Positions 1 through 8,612 are shown, counted from the stretch's first letter. The stretch: DNA of 10,116 nt from Caldilineaceae bacterium (GCA_014879855.1 JACSRH010000314.1:1-10116); one strand, 5' to 3'. A program made the numbers and translations. The notes: generated by a model from the letters alone, not told the origin.

Positions 1-1
1 C

Positions 2-940
2 GCGCGGCGCGAAGGCGTGGGCGGCCTCGTGCTGCTCTACCGTTCGCCCGACCTGAAGCAGTGGGAGTTTGTGCGCGTGCTGCTGGCGGGCGACGAGGCG
101 GGCAACACGCGCTTTTATGAGGGCGCCATGTTCGAGTGCCCCAATCTGCTTCGCTTTGGCGAGCGCCGCGCGTTGATCATCGCGGCGCAGGACGCGGCGC
201 ACCGGCTGCACCACGCCGCCTACTTTGCCGGCCCCTACCGCGACCACCACTTTGCGCCGGATACGGGTGACGTGCTGGTCTACGGCCATGCCTTCTATGC
301 GCCGCAGGCCACGCGCCTGGCCGACGGGCGCATCGTAATGTTTGGCTGGCTGCGCGAGACGCGGCCGCTGGAAGCCGCCAAGGCCGCCGGTTGGAACGGT
401 TGCATGTCGCTGCCGTTGATTGTTACGATGACGGCGGATGGAGCGCTGCGCTTGACGCCGGCGCAGGAACTGGAAACACTGCGTCGCCAGGCCTGGACCA
501 TGAGCGATCTGCCGCTTGCCCCGCACGCCGCGCATCGCCTGGAGGTGGCCGGCAACGCGCTGGAATTGATCGTGGAGTTCGAGGCGGGTACTGTCGATGA
601 TTATGGCCTGGCTGTGCGCTGCTCGCCCGACGGCGCCGAACAGACGCGCATCATTGTGCGGCCAGAGCGTGGTGAATTGTGCGTCGAGCACGTTGGCGCC
701 GATCCCACCCTGGCGCTGCCGACCGAGCGCGCCCCGTTGACGCTGTCGCCTGACCAGCCGCTGCAACTGCGCGTGTTCGTCGATGGGTCGGTGCTGGAGA
801 TCTTTGCTGACGATGGGCTTTGCCTCACGACGCGCATTTACCCACAACGGGCCGACAGCCTCGGCGTCATCCTGTTCACCGCCGGCGCGCCGGTTGATGT
901 CAGGCGCCTGTCGGCGTGGGCGCTGGCTGCGGTTTGGTAG
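2..940 (+). CDS. Glycoside hydrolase family 32 beta-fructosidase (sucrose/fructan hydrolase), C-terminal part; 5' end outside window
   Basis: The frame is open from base 2 and ends at TAG 938-940, giving about 312 visible residues; a full GH32 enzyme is near 490, so the N-terminal third, with the nucleophile motif (NDPNG) and the RDP motif, is missing. GH32 enzymes hydrolyse the fructosyl bond of sucrose, sucrose-6-phosphate or fructans by a retaining mechanism. Visible landmarks are the ECP motif carrying the catalytic acid/base Glu (codon 134-136), a YAPQ then IVMFGWLRE strand of the five-bladed propeller, WNGCMSLP (like the family's W-G-x-L-S-L-P), and a C-terminal beta-sandwich module ending VFVDGSVLEIFADDG. 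No signal peptide can be judged because the start is absent. Substrate (sucrose versus fructan) cannot be decided here. The gene faces the same way as dnaN but is separated from it by about 300 bases with a hairpin, so it is probably a separate transcription unit. Confidence 0.9.
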   Translation, partial: ARREGVGGLVLLYRSPDLKQWEFVRVLLAGDEAGNTRFYEGAMFECPNLLRFGERRALIIAAQDAAHRLHHAAYFAGPYRDHHFAPDTGDVLVYGHAFYAPQATRLADGRIVMFGWLRETRPLEAAKAAGWNGCMSLPLIVTMTADGALRLTPAQELETLRRQAWTMSDLPLAPHAAHRLEVAGNALELIVEFEAGTVDDYGLAVRCSPDGAEQTRIIVRPERGELCVEHVGADPTLALPTERAPLTLSPDQPLQLRVFVDGSVLEIFADDGLCLTTRIYPQRADSLGVILFTAGAPVDVRRLSAWALAAVW

Positions 941-1013
941 AAGATCGGGGTGGGCCTGCGAGCTGACCGACGCATCCCTGCTGGCCGCCATGGCCCCGCG
1001 ATAAAACCAGCTA

Positions 1014-1045
1014 CGCCAGCCGCCAGCACTTCGCTGCGGCTGGCG
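1014..1045 (+). terminator. GC-rich hairpin downstream of GH32, possible U-tract-less terminator
   Basis: Bases 1014-1023 (CGCCAGCCGC) are exactly complementary to 1036-1045 (GCGGCTGGCG), giving a 10-bp perfect stem with a 12-base loop, 73 bases after the GH32 stop. There is no T-run after the stem, so it is not a canonical intrinsic terminator. It may stop transcription weakly or protect the 3' end of the GH32 message. Termination is inferred from position only. Confidence 0.35.
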
Positions 1046-1104
1046 CTGGCAGCCGCCACACCGACGGCGAGACTGGCTGTGGGGACAAATTCCATCTGCA
1101 CCGA

Positions 1105-1133
1105 TTCGCCATTCGCCCAGGGTATGGTATACT
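1105..1133 (+). promoter_or_regulatory. Possible dnaN promoter (TATACT -10 box)
   Basis: TATACT at 1128-1133 matches five of six bases of the sigma-70-type -10 consensus. The hexamer 17 bases upstream (TTCGCC, 1105-1110) matches only three of six, so the -35 is poor. Transcription would begin near 1140, giving a leader of about 115 bases before dnaN. It is the best -10 candidate in the region, but weak on its own. Confidence 0.35.
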
Positions 1134-1148
1134 CTCACAATTGCATCG

Positions 1149-1175
1149 AGCGGGAAATCTTGAGGTTTACCCGCT
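1149..1175 (+). other. Leader hairpin upstream of dnaN
   Basis: AGCGGG (1149-1154) is complementary to CCCGCT (1170-1175) around a 15-base loop. If transcription starts near 1140 the hairpin would sit close to the 5' end of the dnaN message, where such structures often stabilise RNA. It is not followed by a T-run, so termination is unlikely. The functional role is inference. Confidence 0.3.
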
Positions 1176-1246
1176 TGCTCCTCGACTGAGCCAGACAAAA
1201 TTGATGAGTTCTTGACTTCAGCAAATGAAATCAGCCAATGAAGTAT

Positions 1247-1252
1247 GGAGGG
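1247..1252 (+). promoter_or_regulatory. Ribosome binding site that sets the dnaN start at GTG 1257
   Basis: GGAGGG at 1247-1252 lies four to five bases before GTG 1257. It overlaps the in-frame ATG at 1245, which itself has no purine-rich Shine-Dalgarno upstream. This arrangement favours GTG 1257 as the true initiation codon. Confidence 0.6.
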
Positions 1253-1256
1253 CGCC

Positions 1257-2474
1257 GTGCGGGTAAGTTGTCTTCAAGAAAACCTGGCTAAAGGACTTGC
1301 CATTGTTGGCCGCGCGGTTTCGTCGCGCTCGACGATGCCGGTGCTGGCTAATATTCTCATTGAGGCGAGCGACAATCAACTGCGATTGGCCGCCACCAAT
1401 CTTGAGATCGGTGTGACCTGCTGGATCGGCGCCAAAGTGGAAGACCCCGGCTCGATCACGGTGCCAGCGCGCCTGCTCACCGAGTTCGTGAACAGCCTGC
1501 CGCCCGAACGCATCGACATGGAGTTGACCGTGCGCACCCAGACGCTCAAGCTGCGCTGCGCCTCCTTTGATGCCAACATGAAGGGCATCGACGCCGCTAG
1601 TTTTCCCATCATTCCCACGATCGATGGCGTCACCGGCGGCGGCGAAAACAACGGCGCCACAACTCTCCACATCGAGCTGCCCTCCACAGGGCTGCGCAAG
1701 ATGGTGGATCAGGTCATTTTTGCCGCTTCGACCGATGAGAGCCGTCCCTCGCTGACGGGCGTCGAGGTGACCTTCAAGGAGGGGCGCGTTACGATGGCGG
1801 CCACTGACGGCTATCGTCTCAGTGTGCGCAGCGCTGAAGTGGATGGCAGCCTGCCCGACGCGCCGATTACGGTGATCGTCCCGGCGCGCAGCCTGGGCGA
1901 GCTGGCGCGTGTGAGCGCCGACGCGGACGAGGCGCGTGCCGTGCAGGTGCTTGTTACTCAGGAGCGCAACCAAATTCTCTTCCAGATCTGGGGCAGAAGT
2001 GGTGAAACCAAAGGTGGCGTCTTTCATCGCGTCGAAATGGCAAGCCAGTTGATCGACGCTAATTTTCCGGACTACCGCACGATTATTCCAAAGACACACA
2101 CCACACGCACTGTGGTGGACACAGCCGCCCTGCTCAAGGCGGTGCGGGTGGCCTTTCTCTTTGCGCGCGACAATGCCAATATTGTCCGCCTCAAGATTCA
2201 GCCGGCCAACGGTGATGTGGCCGGTCATGTAAGCCTGGCCGCCACCAGCACCGAGATCGGCGACAGCGTGAACGAGCTCGAGGCCATGATCGAGGGCGAC
2301 GACCTTGAAATTTCCTTTAATGCTAAATATCTGATCGATGTGCTCAGCCAGATCGATGAGCCGCAGGTGGTGATCGAGACGACCCAACCCACACGCCCCG
2401 GCACGATCCGCCCGGTCGGGATGGGCGATAAAGAGTTTCTGCACGTCGTCATGCCCATGCATCCCACGCGTTAG
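1257..2474 (+). CDS. dnaN: DNA polymerase III subunit beta (sliding clamp)
   Basis: The product is the ring-shaped homodimeric clamp that tethers DNA polymerase III and other replication and repair proteins to DNA in the cytoplasm. With the GTG start the protein is about 405 residues, somewhat longer than the usual 366-380, and begins MRVSCLQENLAKGL as many clamps do; the longer ATG start at 1245 would add only four residues (MEGA) and lacks a ribosome site. The three clamp domains are covered: domain 1 (about 1-125, with TMPVLANILIEA and ATNLEIG), domain 2 (about 138-260, with SLTGVEV and ATDGYRLS at 182-189), domain 3 (about 262-405, with LIDANFPDYRTIIP at 265-278, FNAKYLIDVL at 354-363, and the C-terminal VVMPMHP forming part of the partner-binding pocket). 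A Gly/Asn-rich linker near 127-133 (GGGENNG) contributes to the extra length. No dnaA or recF is visible beside it. Confidence 0.96.
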   Translation: MRVSCLQENLAKGLAIVGRAVSSRSTMPVLANILIEASDNQLRLAATNLEIGVTCWIGAKVEDPGSITVPARLLTEFVNSLPPERIDMELTVRTQTLKLRCASFDANMKGIDAASFPIIPTIDGVTGGGENNGATTLHIELPSTGLRKMVDQVIFAASTDESRPSLTGVEVTFKEGRVTMAATDGYRLSVRSAEVDGSLPDAPITVIVPARSLGELARVSADADEARAVQVLVTQERNQILFQIWGRSGETKGGVFHRVEMASQLIDANFPDYRTIIPKTHTTRTVVDTAALLKAVRVAFLFARDNANIVRLKIQPANGDVAGHVSLAATSTEIGDSVNELEAMIEGDDLEISFNAKYLIDVLSQIDEPQVVIETTQPTRPGTIRPVGMGDKEFLHVVMPMHPTR

Positions 2475-2493
2475 ACATTTTTCAGCCACTTAA

Positions 2494-2525
2494 AAAAAGG
2501 CCGCTCTGCATAGAGCGGCCTTTTT
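2494..2525. terminator. Bidirectional intrinsic terminator between dnaN and the LysM gene
   Basis: The stem GGCCGCTCT (2499-2507) pairs perfectly with AGAGCGGCC (2512-2520) around the four-base loop GCAT. An A-run (2492-2498) precedes it and a T-run (2521-2525) follows, extending the pairing to 14 bp. Each strand therefore reads as GC stem plus U-tract. It lies 19 bases after the dnaN stop and 24 bases after the convergent LysM gene's stop, so it can end both transcripts. Confidence 0.93.
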
Positions 2526-2549
2526 GTGGTTGGACATAGACGTCGGCCT

Positions 2550-3716
2550 CTATTCCGCCGGTGGAACCTGCAACTCCATCCCGACGCGCAGTGCATCCGA
2601 CGACGGCAGGACATCCTGATTGGCTTCAAACAGCGCCTGGATGCGGTCCGGATTGCCGTAGAGTTTCATGGAGATGCCCCATAGTGTATCCCCCTCGACT
2701 ACTGTGTAGGTTGACGGCGGGCGCACCAGAAGGTTGACGACCGACACCTCGTCGATGCCGGGCAGACGCGCCAGCAGCGCAGCCAGGTCGTCGCGCGCCT
2801 CGACGCTCGGCGCCGTCCCTTCCAACACAAGCCGATTCCCCTCACGTCGGCCATTGACCGTCTCCGCCAATTCCGGGCGTTGCGCCTCGATGAGCACTGT
2901 CTTCAGGTCGAACGGCGGCGCCACGATAATTGCCTGTGGGCTGGCCGCGGCCAATGGTTCGCTCTGTTGGGCAAGGTCGGGTGCAACCGCGGGCGTCGGC
3001 TGCGGCGCCGGCGTGGGCGCTGGCTCGCCTCCACCAGACGTTGTGTTTTCCGTGGCGGCGTCCCCAGTGCGAGCGGGTGCGCTGGCCGGCGTTTTTGCGA
3101 CCGGCGCCTCTTCGACCGTGACCGGCGCCGCGCTCGGAGTAATCGGCAGCATGGCCGTCAGCCACGCCGGCGGATTCGACCACAGCCACCAGCCGCCCAG
3201 CGCCAGCAAGACCACCATGCCCAGCGCAGTGATTGCTCCCGGCATGGCAGAGCGCCGTGCCGTGGGTGAAGGACGCACTTCCTCCATGCTGACTGGCAGC
3301 AACTCGGCGTCGGACAAAGGTGCATCTTCCTGGAGGCGGCGAGCGTCGGCGGGTGCGCGTTGCCGCGCCTGGCTGGAGCGCAGCAGCCACTCCGCTTCGC
3401 CGCGCAGCACGTCGTCTACAGGAATGGCCGCCACGTGATGGCGCATATCTTCCGGCTTGCCCAGGCGTTTACACAAGATGGCGCCAAGCAGGTGCAGATC
3501 GGAGGAGGGCTGGTAAGCCAGCCCGCGCCGCACCTCGGCCAGCGCCGCGGCTACGTCACCGTGCGCCGCCATTTCCGCCGCGCGCATGTAAAAATAACGC
3601 GAGGCCTGCTCCGCGCTGATCAGTCGGCGCAGGTTGGCGCCACACGCGCCGCAGCGATCGGCGTCTGGGCTGATTTCCACGGCATGGCCGCATTGAAAAC
3701 AGGTAACTGCAAGCAT
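2550..3716 (-). CDS. Membrane-anchored zinc-ribbon / BON / LysM domain protein
   Basis: A 388-residue modular protein. Residues 6-25 form a zinc ribbon (C6-x2-C9, C22-x2-C25). Residues about 40-100 are helical and TPR-like (RAAEMAAHGDVAAALAEVRRGL). A single hydrophobic segment (about 159-180) is a likely membrane anchor, followed by a Pro/Ala/Thr-rich spacer (about 182-262, PAPTPAPQPTPAVAP), a BON-like fold (about 270-333, with EGTAPSVEARDDLAALLARLPGI in two halves) and a C-terminal LysM (about 337-386: YTVVEGDTLWGISMKLYG). LysM binds N-acetylglucosamine-containing glycans such as peptidoglycan. The BON-LysM order resembles E. coli Kbp (YgaU), although that protein lacks the ribbon and anchor. 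Predicted topology is ribbon/TPR in the cytoplasm, BON/LysM outside. It begins 71 bases after uup on the same strand with no clear promoter between, and ends at the shared terminator. Its cellular role is unknown. Confidence 0.85.
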   Translation of the reverse strand: MLAVTCFQCGHAVEISPDADRCGACGANLRRLISAEQASRYFYMRAAEMAAHGDVAAALAEVRRGLAYQPSSDLHLLGAILCKRLGKPEDMRHHVAAIPVDDVLRGEAEWLLRSSQARQRAPADARRLQEDAPLSDAELLPVSMEEVRPSPTARRSAMPGAITALGMVVLLALGGWWLWSNPPAWLTAMLPITPSAAPVTVEEAPVAKTPASAPARTGDAATENTTSGGGEPAPTPAPQPTPAVAPDLAQQSEPLAAASPQAIIVAPPFDLKTVLIEAQRPELAETVNGRREGNRLVLEGTAPSVEARDDLAALLARLPGIDEVSVVNLLVRPPSTYTVVEGDTLWGISMKLYGNPDRIQALFEANQDVLPSSDALRVGMELQVPPAE

Positions 3717-3787
3717 GATGGGACCTTATGTTTTTTACTGGATCGATGTTGTCCGTACCCAACGAGGCCCTCATGCACCTGCGTCAG

Positions 3788-5674
3788 TCAGCTTTCTGCT
3801 TTTGTGGAAAGCTCAAACCAACGTTCCAAAGCTGTTTCCAGCGTCTGGTCAAGTGCAGTCACTTGGATCGAGAGATCCTGGAGACGCTGATAATTATCAC
3901 CGATCTGGTTGATTTCGTCCAATAGCCATAATTTGCGTGCTTCTAACGCAGCGATTTCGATTTCCAGGCTCTCCACCTCGCGCTGTTCCTTCCACGTGAG
4001 GCGCGCGGGTTGGGTTCTGCGACGCTCCAGTATGGGTGCTGGCGCGGCATTGGCAGCAGGCGTGGCGTCGACGCGCGCCTCTTCCTGCAGCCGGGTAAAA
4101 AGCGTGTACGGCGAGGGATAGCGCGGCCCAAGTCGCCCATCCTCCATGCTGACCAGAAAATCGACGGTGCGATCCAGAAAATAGCGGTCATGGCTGACCG
4201 CGATCAGTGCGCCGGCAAAATGGTCGAGGAACTCTTCCAGCACGGCCAGGGTCTCGATGTCGAGATCATTGGTGGGTTCATCGAGCAGCAGCACATTTGG
4301 CTGATGGATCAGGGTGCGCAGCAAATAGAGCCGCCTGCGCTCGCCGCCGCTGAGGCTGCCAATGCGTGCATATTGCATCGACCGGGGGAAGAGAAACCAC
4401 TCCAGCATCTGGGCGGCTTCGACATGGTCGCCATCCTTGGTGCGGATGAGGGGCGCTTTGTTTTCGATAAACTCGATCAGGCGCAACTCGTCTTTGAGAT
4501 CAATGCTGCGCTGGTCGTAATAGCCAATTTTCACCGTATCGCCCCAGCGCACGACGCCGCTATCGGGAGGGAGCACGCCGGCCAGGATGTCGAGCAGGGT
4601 GCTCTTGCCCGCGCCGTTTGGCCCGATGATGCCGATGCGGTCGCCCGGTTCGAGGTGGAGATCGACGCCGTTCAGCACCGCTGTGTCGCCAAAGCGTTTG
4701 ACAAGCTTCTGCGCGGTGAGCACTTTGCCGCCCAGCCGCCGCGACGCCAGCGCAATGGCCACGCGGCCGGCGCCGCTGTCGTGCTCGATTTCCATCAACT
4801 CCGCGACGCGCTGTTTGCGCGCCTTCTGCTTTGTGCCGCGCGCCATTGGCTGGCGGCGCAGCCACTCCAGCTCGCGGCGCAGCAGGTTGTGACGTTTGGT
4901 TTCTGCTTCGGCCAGACGCTCGTGCCGTTGCGCCCGCGCCTCTAGAAACTGCGTGTAGTTCCCTGGATAGCTCACCAATTGGCGGCGATCCAGCTCCACG
5001 ATGCGGTTGACGACGCGGTCGAGAAAGTACCGATCGTGCGTGACCATCAGCAGCGCGCCCGGTGTGGCCGCCAGATACTCTTCCAGCCAGGCAACTGTGG
5101 CCGCGTCGATGTGGTTGGTCGGTTCGTCGAGGATCAGCAGATCGGCGCGGTCGATCAGCGCACGCGCCAGCGCCACACGTTTGCGCTGCCCGCCGCTCAG
5201 CGTTCCCACCGGGTCGTCGAAGTTGGTGACGCCCAGCCGCGTCAGGATGGCTTTGGCGTTGGCTTCCGCCACCCAGCCGTCCGCGCGATCCATTTCGGCG
5301 TTGAGCGTGTGCAAGGCTTCCTGCACGCCGGCGTCATCCGGCTGCTGCTCGAGGCGGGACGTGGCCTGTTCGTACGCGCGCAGCAGGCGCATCTGCGGCG
5401 AATCGCTGCGGAAGATCGTCTCCAGCACGGTCAACGCGTCGTGGAGCGGCGGCTCCTGCGGCAGGTACTCAATGCGCACGCCGCCCGGTGCGTTCACACT
5501 GCCTGCATCGGGCGCTTCGAGCCCCGCCGTGATCCTGAGCAGCGTGCTTTTGCCGCTGCCGTTGACGCCGATCAACCCGATGCGGTCGCCCTCGTTGATG
5601 AGCAGGCTGGCGCCGTCGAAAAGCAGCCGTTCGCTGTATTGTTTGGAAATGTTGTCGATGGTGAGAAGATTCAT
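3788..5674 (-). CDS. uup: ABC-F family ATPase, Uup type
   Basis: A 628-residue soluble protein with two ABC ATPase cassettes and no membrane segments, the hallmark of ABC-F ribosome-associated factors. Cassette 1: Walker A GVNGSGKST (36-44), signature LSGGQ (159-163), Walker B ending D183-E184 in ILDEPTNHID, H-loop H213. Cassette 2: Walker A GPNGAGKST (351-359), signature LSGGE (441-445), Walker B D465-E466, H495. The interdomain linker (about 238-300) is the Arg/Lys-rich P-site tRNA-interaction motif region. The C-terminal 70 residues (from LTWKEQREVESLE, 559) form the coiled coil typical of Uup, and the total length matches E. coli Uup (635). ABC-F proteins act at the ribosomal E site; Uup is also linked genetically to transposon precise excision and binds DNA through its C-terminal domain. 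All catalytic residues are present. The start lies 15 bases after the antiporter stop with no strong Shine-Dalgarno, suggesting translational coupling. Confidence 0.92.
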   Translation of the reverse strand: MNLLTIDNISKQYSERLLFDGASLLINEGDRIGLIGVNGSGKSTLLRITAGLEAPDAGSVNAPGGVRIEYLPQEPPLHDALTVLETIFRSDSPQMRLLRAYEQATSRLEQQPDDAGVQEALHTLNAEMDRADGWVAEANAKAILTRLGVTNFDDPVGTLSGGQRKRVALARALIDRADLLILDEPTNHIDAATVAWLEEYLAATPGALLMVTHDRYFLDRVVNRIVELDRRQLVSYPGNYTQFLEARAQRHERLAEAETKRHNLLRRELEWLRRQPMARGTKQKARKQRVAELMEIEHDSGAGRVAIALASRRLGGKVLTAQKLVKRFGDTAVLNGVDLHLEPGDRIGIIGPNGAGKSTLLDILAGVLPPDSGVVRWGDTVKIGYYDQRSIDLKDELRLIEFIENKAPLIRTKDGDHVEAAQMLEWFLFPRSMQYARIGSLSGGERRRLYLLRTLIHQPNVLLLDEPTNDLDIETLAVLEEFLDHFAGALIAVSHDRYFLDRTVDFLVSMEDGRLGPRYPSPYTLFTRLQEEARVDATPAANAAPAPILERRRTQPARLTWKEQREVESLEIEIAALEARKLWLLDEINQIGDNYQRLQDLSIQVTALDQTLETALERWFELSTKAES

Positions 5675-5689
5675 TGGGCTGGTTGTCTC

Positions 5690-6682
5690 TCAGCTTCGCA
5701 TAAACAGCGAGATGGTGTAGCCTGCATACAGGAGCAGAAGAATAGCACCTTGCCAGCGCTCGACGCGATGAGGGCGATTCCACACCAGCCCGTAAACGAG
5801 CAAGGTGAACGCCAGCATCACCACCAGGTCGATCCAGAGACCGGGCGGCGCGGTCAGCGGCTTGATGACCGCGGTCAGCCCGGCAATGCCGAGCATGTTG
5901 AACAGATTGCTCCCGACCACGTTGCCGATCGCCAGGTCGCCTTGTCCGCGGAAAGTCGCCACCAGCGAGGTTGCAGCTTCGGGCAGGCTCGTGCCCACGG
6001 CCACCAGCGTCAGGCCGATCACCATGTCGCTCACACCAAGCACCAGCGCAATCGTGCGCGCGCCGTTGACCAGCCAGTCCGAGCCAAGCACCAGTCCACC
6101 CAGCCCCATCAAGATCAACAACACGTCGAACCATGGTTGCTCGCTGGGGCGCGCAATCTTGGCGTCCACGGTCACGGCGACTTCGAGGTTTCCCTGCGCC
6201 GTGTGCGCCATCGCATATTGTCGCCGCGCGGTGAGGATATTCCAGCCGATAAATGCGACCAGCCCGGCAAAGAGCAGGACGCCTTGCCACTGGACGAGCG
6301 CGCCCCCCATCGGCAAGAGGGCGCTGAAGGCGATGGTGACGCCGATCAACAGCGGATATTCCACGGTGACAATGTGTCGATTGACGCCCATGGCATAAGC
6401 GCTGCCGCACAGCCCCAGGATCAACCCCAAATTGGCGATGTTGCTGCCCACGATGTTGCCGATGGCGAGAGCGCCGCCGCCCGCGTTGCTGAGGTTGGCC
6501 GTTACACTGACAAGCAACTCCGGCGCGCTGGTGCCAAAAGCCACGACAGTCAGTCCCACCACAATCGGCTGGATGCCCAGGCGCAGCGCAATGCGACTCG
6601 CGCCGCGAATCAGCAACTCCGCGCCGCCGACCAGCAAAACGAAGCCCGCAGCGAATTGTACGACTGCCCAAAGGGTCTCCAT
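5690..6682 (-). CDS. CaCA-family calcium/sodium antiporter (YrbG-like)
   Basis: A 330-residue integral membrane protein that probably exchanges Ca2+ for Na+ across the cytoplasmic membrane. The two inverted alpha repeats that form the ion path are clear: alpha-1 GLTVVAFGTSAPELLVS (43-59, acidic E55) with GNIVGSN (75-81), and alpha-2 GLTLVAVGTSLPEAATS (223-239, E235) with GNVVGSN (253-259). About ten hydrophobic segments surround them, split by a hydrophilic cytoplasmic loop near 151-183. Length agrees with E. coli YrbG (325). I chose ATG 6682 (METLWAVV); an in-frame TTG at 6706 would add eight polar residues (LELEPSLH) and has no better ribosome site. It is downstream of miaB, separated by 121 bases holding a repeat hairpin, and 15 bases upstream of uup. 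Cation specificity cannot be fixed from sequence alone. Confidence 0.9.
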   Translation of the reverse strand: METLWAVVQFAAGFVLLVGGAELLIRGASRIALRLGIQPIVVGLTVVAFGTSAPELLVSVTANLSNAGGGALAIGNIVGSNIANLGLILGLCGSAYAMGVNRHIVTVEYPLLIGVTIAFSALLPMGGALVQWQGVLLFAGLVAFIGWNILTARRQYAMAHTAQGNLEVAVTVDAKIARPSEQPWFDVLLILMGLGGLVLGSDWLVNGARTIALVLGVSDMVIGLTLVAVGTSLPEAATSLVATFRGQGDLAIGNVVGSNLFNMLGIAGLTAVIKPLTAPPGLWIDLVVMLAFTLLVYGLVWNRPHRVERWQGAILLLLYAGYTISLFMRS

Positions 6683-6724
6683 GTGGAGGGAAGGCTCCAA
6701 TTCCAACTTGAAAATAACGGGACA

Positions 6725-6794
6725 CTAATCCCCAATCTTTAATCCCCAATCTCAACAGAGAGATTGGAGATTGGAGATTAGAGATTGGAGACTT
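6725..6794. repeat. Opposed 7-base tandem repeat arrays forming a long imperfect hairpin
   Basis: On the plus strand, bases 6727-6754 read as four 7-base units (AATCCCC, AATCTTT, AATCCCC, AATCTCA). Bases 6760-6794 read as five units in the opposite sense (GAGATTG, GAGATTG, GAGATTA, GAGATTG, GAGACTT). The two arrays are partly complementary: CCAATCTC (6746-6753) pairs perfectly with GAGATTGG (6760-6767) around a six-base loop, and pairing continues with a few mismatches and G-U pairs to 6725/6788. It fills most of the gap between the miaB stop (6804) and the antiporter start (6682). No T-run follows the stem in the direction of transcription, so it is not an obvious terminator. Confidence 0.85.
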
Positions 6795-6803
6795 CTTGTG
6801 TGT

Positions 6804-8444
<1,641 letters not shown>

Positions 8445-8449
8445 GTGGC

Positions 8450-8480
<31 letters not shown>

Positions 8481-8512
8481 CAATCGAAGAATCGTCAACG
8501 GACAACAAGCGA

Positions 8513-8530
8513 GGCGCAGCAGGCTGCGCC
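8513..8530 (-). other. Hairpin in the miaB 5' leader
   Basis: GGCGCAG (8513-8519) and CTGCGCC (8524-8530) are exact inverted repeats around a four-base loop. Given the promoter upstream, this stem would begin about a dozen bases into the miaB transcript. It is not followed by a U-tract and is well clear of the ribosome site, so stabilising the RNA 5' end is the simplest reading. That role is inference. Confidence 0.4.
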
Positions 8531-8548
8531 CCGGTGCAAAGCAACGTG

Positions 8549-8577
8549 ATTGTAGCGGGGGACGGCGTGGGTGTCAA
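8549..8577 (-). promoter_or_regulatory. Near-consensus sigma-70-type promoter of miaB
   Basis: On the minus strand a perfect -35 TTGACA (complement of 8572-8577) is followed, after exactly 17 bases, by TACAAT (complement of 8549-8554), five of six to the -10 consensus. Transcription should start near 8542, giving a leader of about 98 bases before miaB. The promoter lies just beyond the 3' end of the toxin gene (stop at 8613). It probably drives miaB and perhaps the antiporter, uup and LysM genes downstream. Confidence 0.85.
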
Positions 8578-8612
8578 ACTGCACTGACCGCCTACCTATC
8601 TTAGTGGACGCT

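Larger units (their letters stand above)
941..1244. other. Intergenic region between the GH32 gene and dnaN
   Basis: No convincing gene lies here. Short open frames cross it on both strands but lack recognisable motifs and good ribosome binding sites. Base composition changes along it: the first half (to about 1100) is GC-rich and holds one strong inverted repeat, while the second half is AT-richer and holds a TATACT box and a smaller inverted repeat, as expected for a promoter and leader in front of dnaN. I looked for DnaA-box-like 9-mers (TTATCCACA type) because dnaN often sits near the origin, and saw no cluster. Confidence 0.6.

Noticed and set aside
1212..1240. TTGACT at 1212-1217 as a dnaN -35 box
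   Set aside because: The hexamer 17 bases downstream (CCAATG) is not a -10 box and transcription would start at or beyond the start codon.
1218..2489. Long minus-strand open frame (423 codons) covering all of dnaN
   Set aside because: It mirrors dnaN exactly, its His/Gly/Arg-rich translation matches no family I know, and GC-rich coding DNA commonly opens an antisense frame.
2734..3438. Plus-strand Ser/Ala-rich open frame of 234 codons opposite the LysM gene
   Set aside because: Low-complexity translation explained by the antisense of the Pro/Ala-rich stalk; the minus-strand protein has clear domains.
3717..3787. Promoter for the LysM gene in the gap after uup
   Set aside because: TTGGGT with 17-base spacing to AGTAAA is too poor; read-through from uup is simpler.
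4010..4945. Plus-strand open frame of 311 codons inside uup
   Set aside because: Antisense shadow of a confident ABC-F gene; no motif or ribosome site.
4979..6742. Plus-strand open frame of 587 codons across the starts of uup and the antiporter
   Set aside because: It runs antisense to two clearly recognised genes, is rich in Gln/His/Arg/Asp as antisense shadows are, and has no recognisable domain.
6725..6794. CRISPR array
   Set aside because: The units are 7 bases long with no spacers, and the arrays are opposed; no cas genes are present.
6725..6794. Intrinsic terminator of miaB
   Set aside because: The stem is AT-rich and imperfect and no U-tract follows it on the minus strand.
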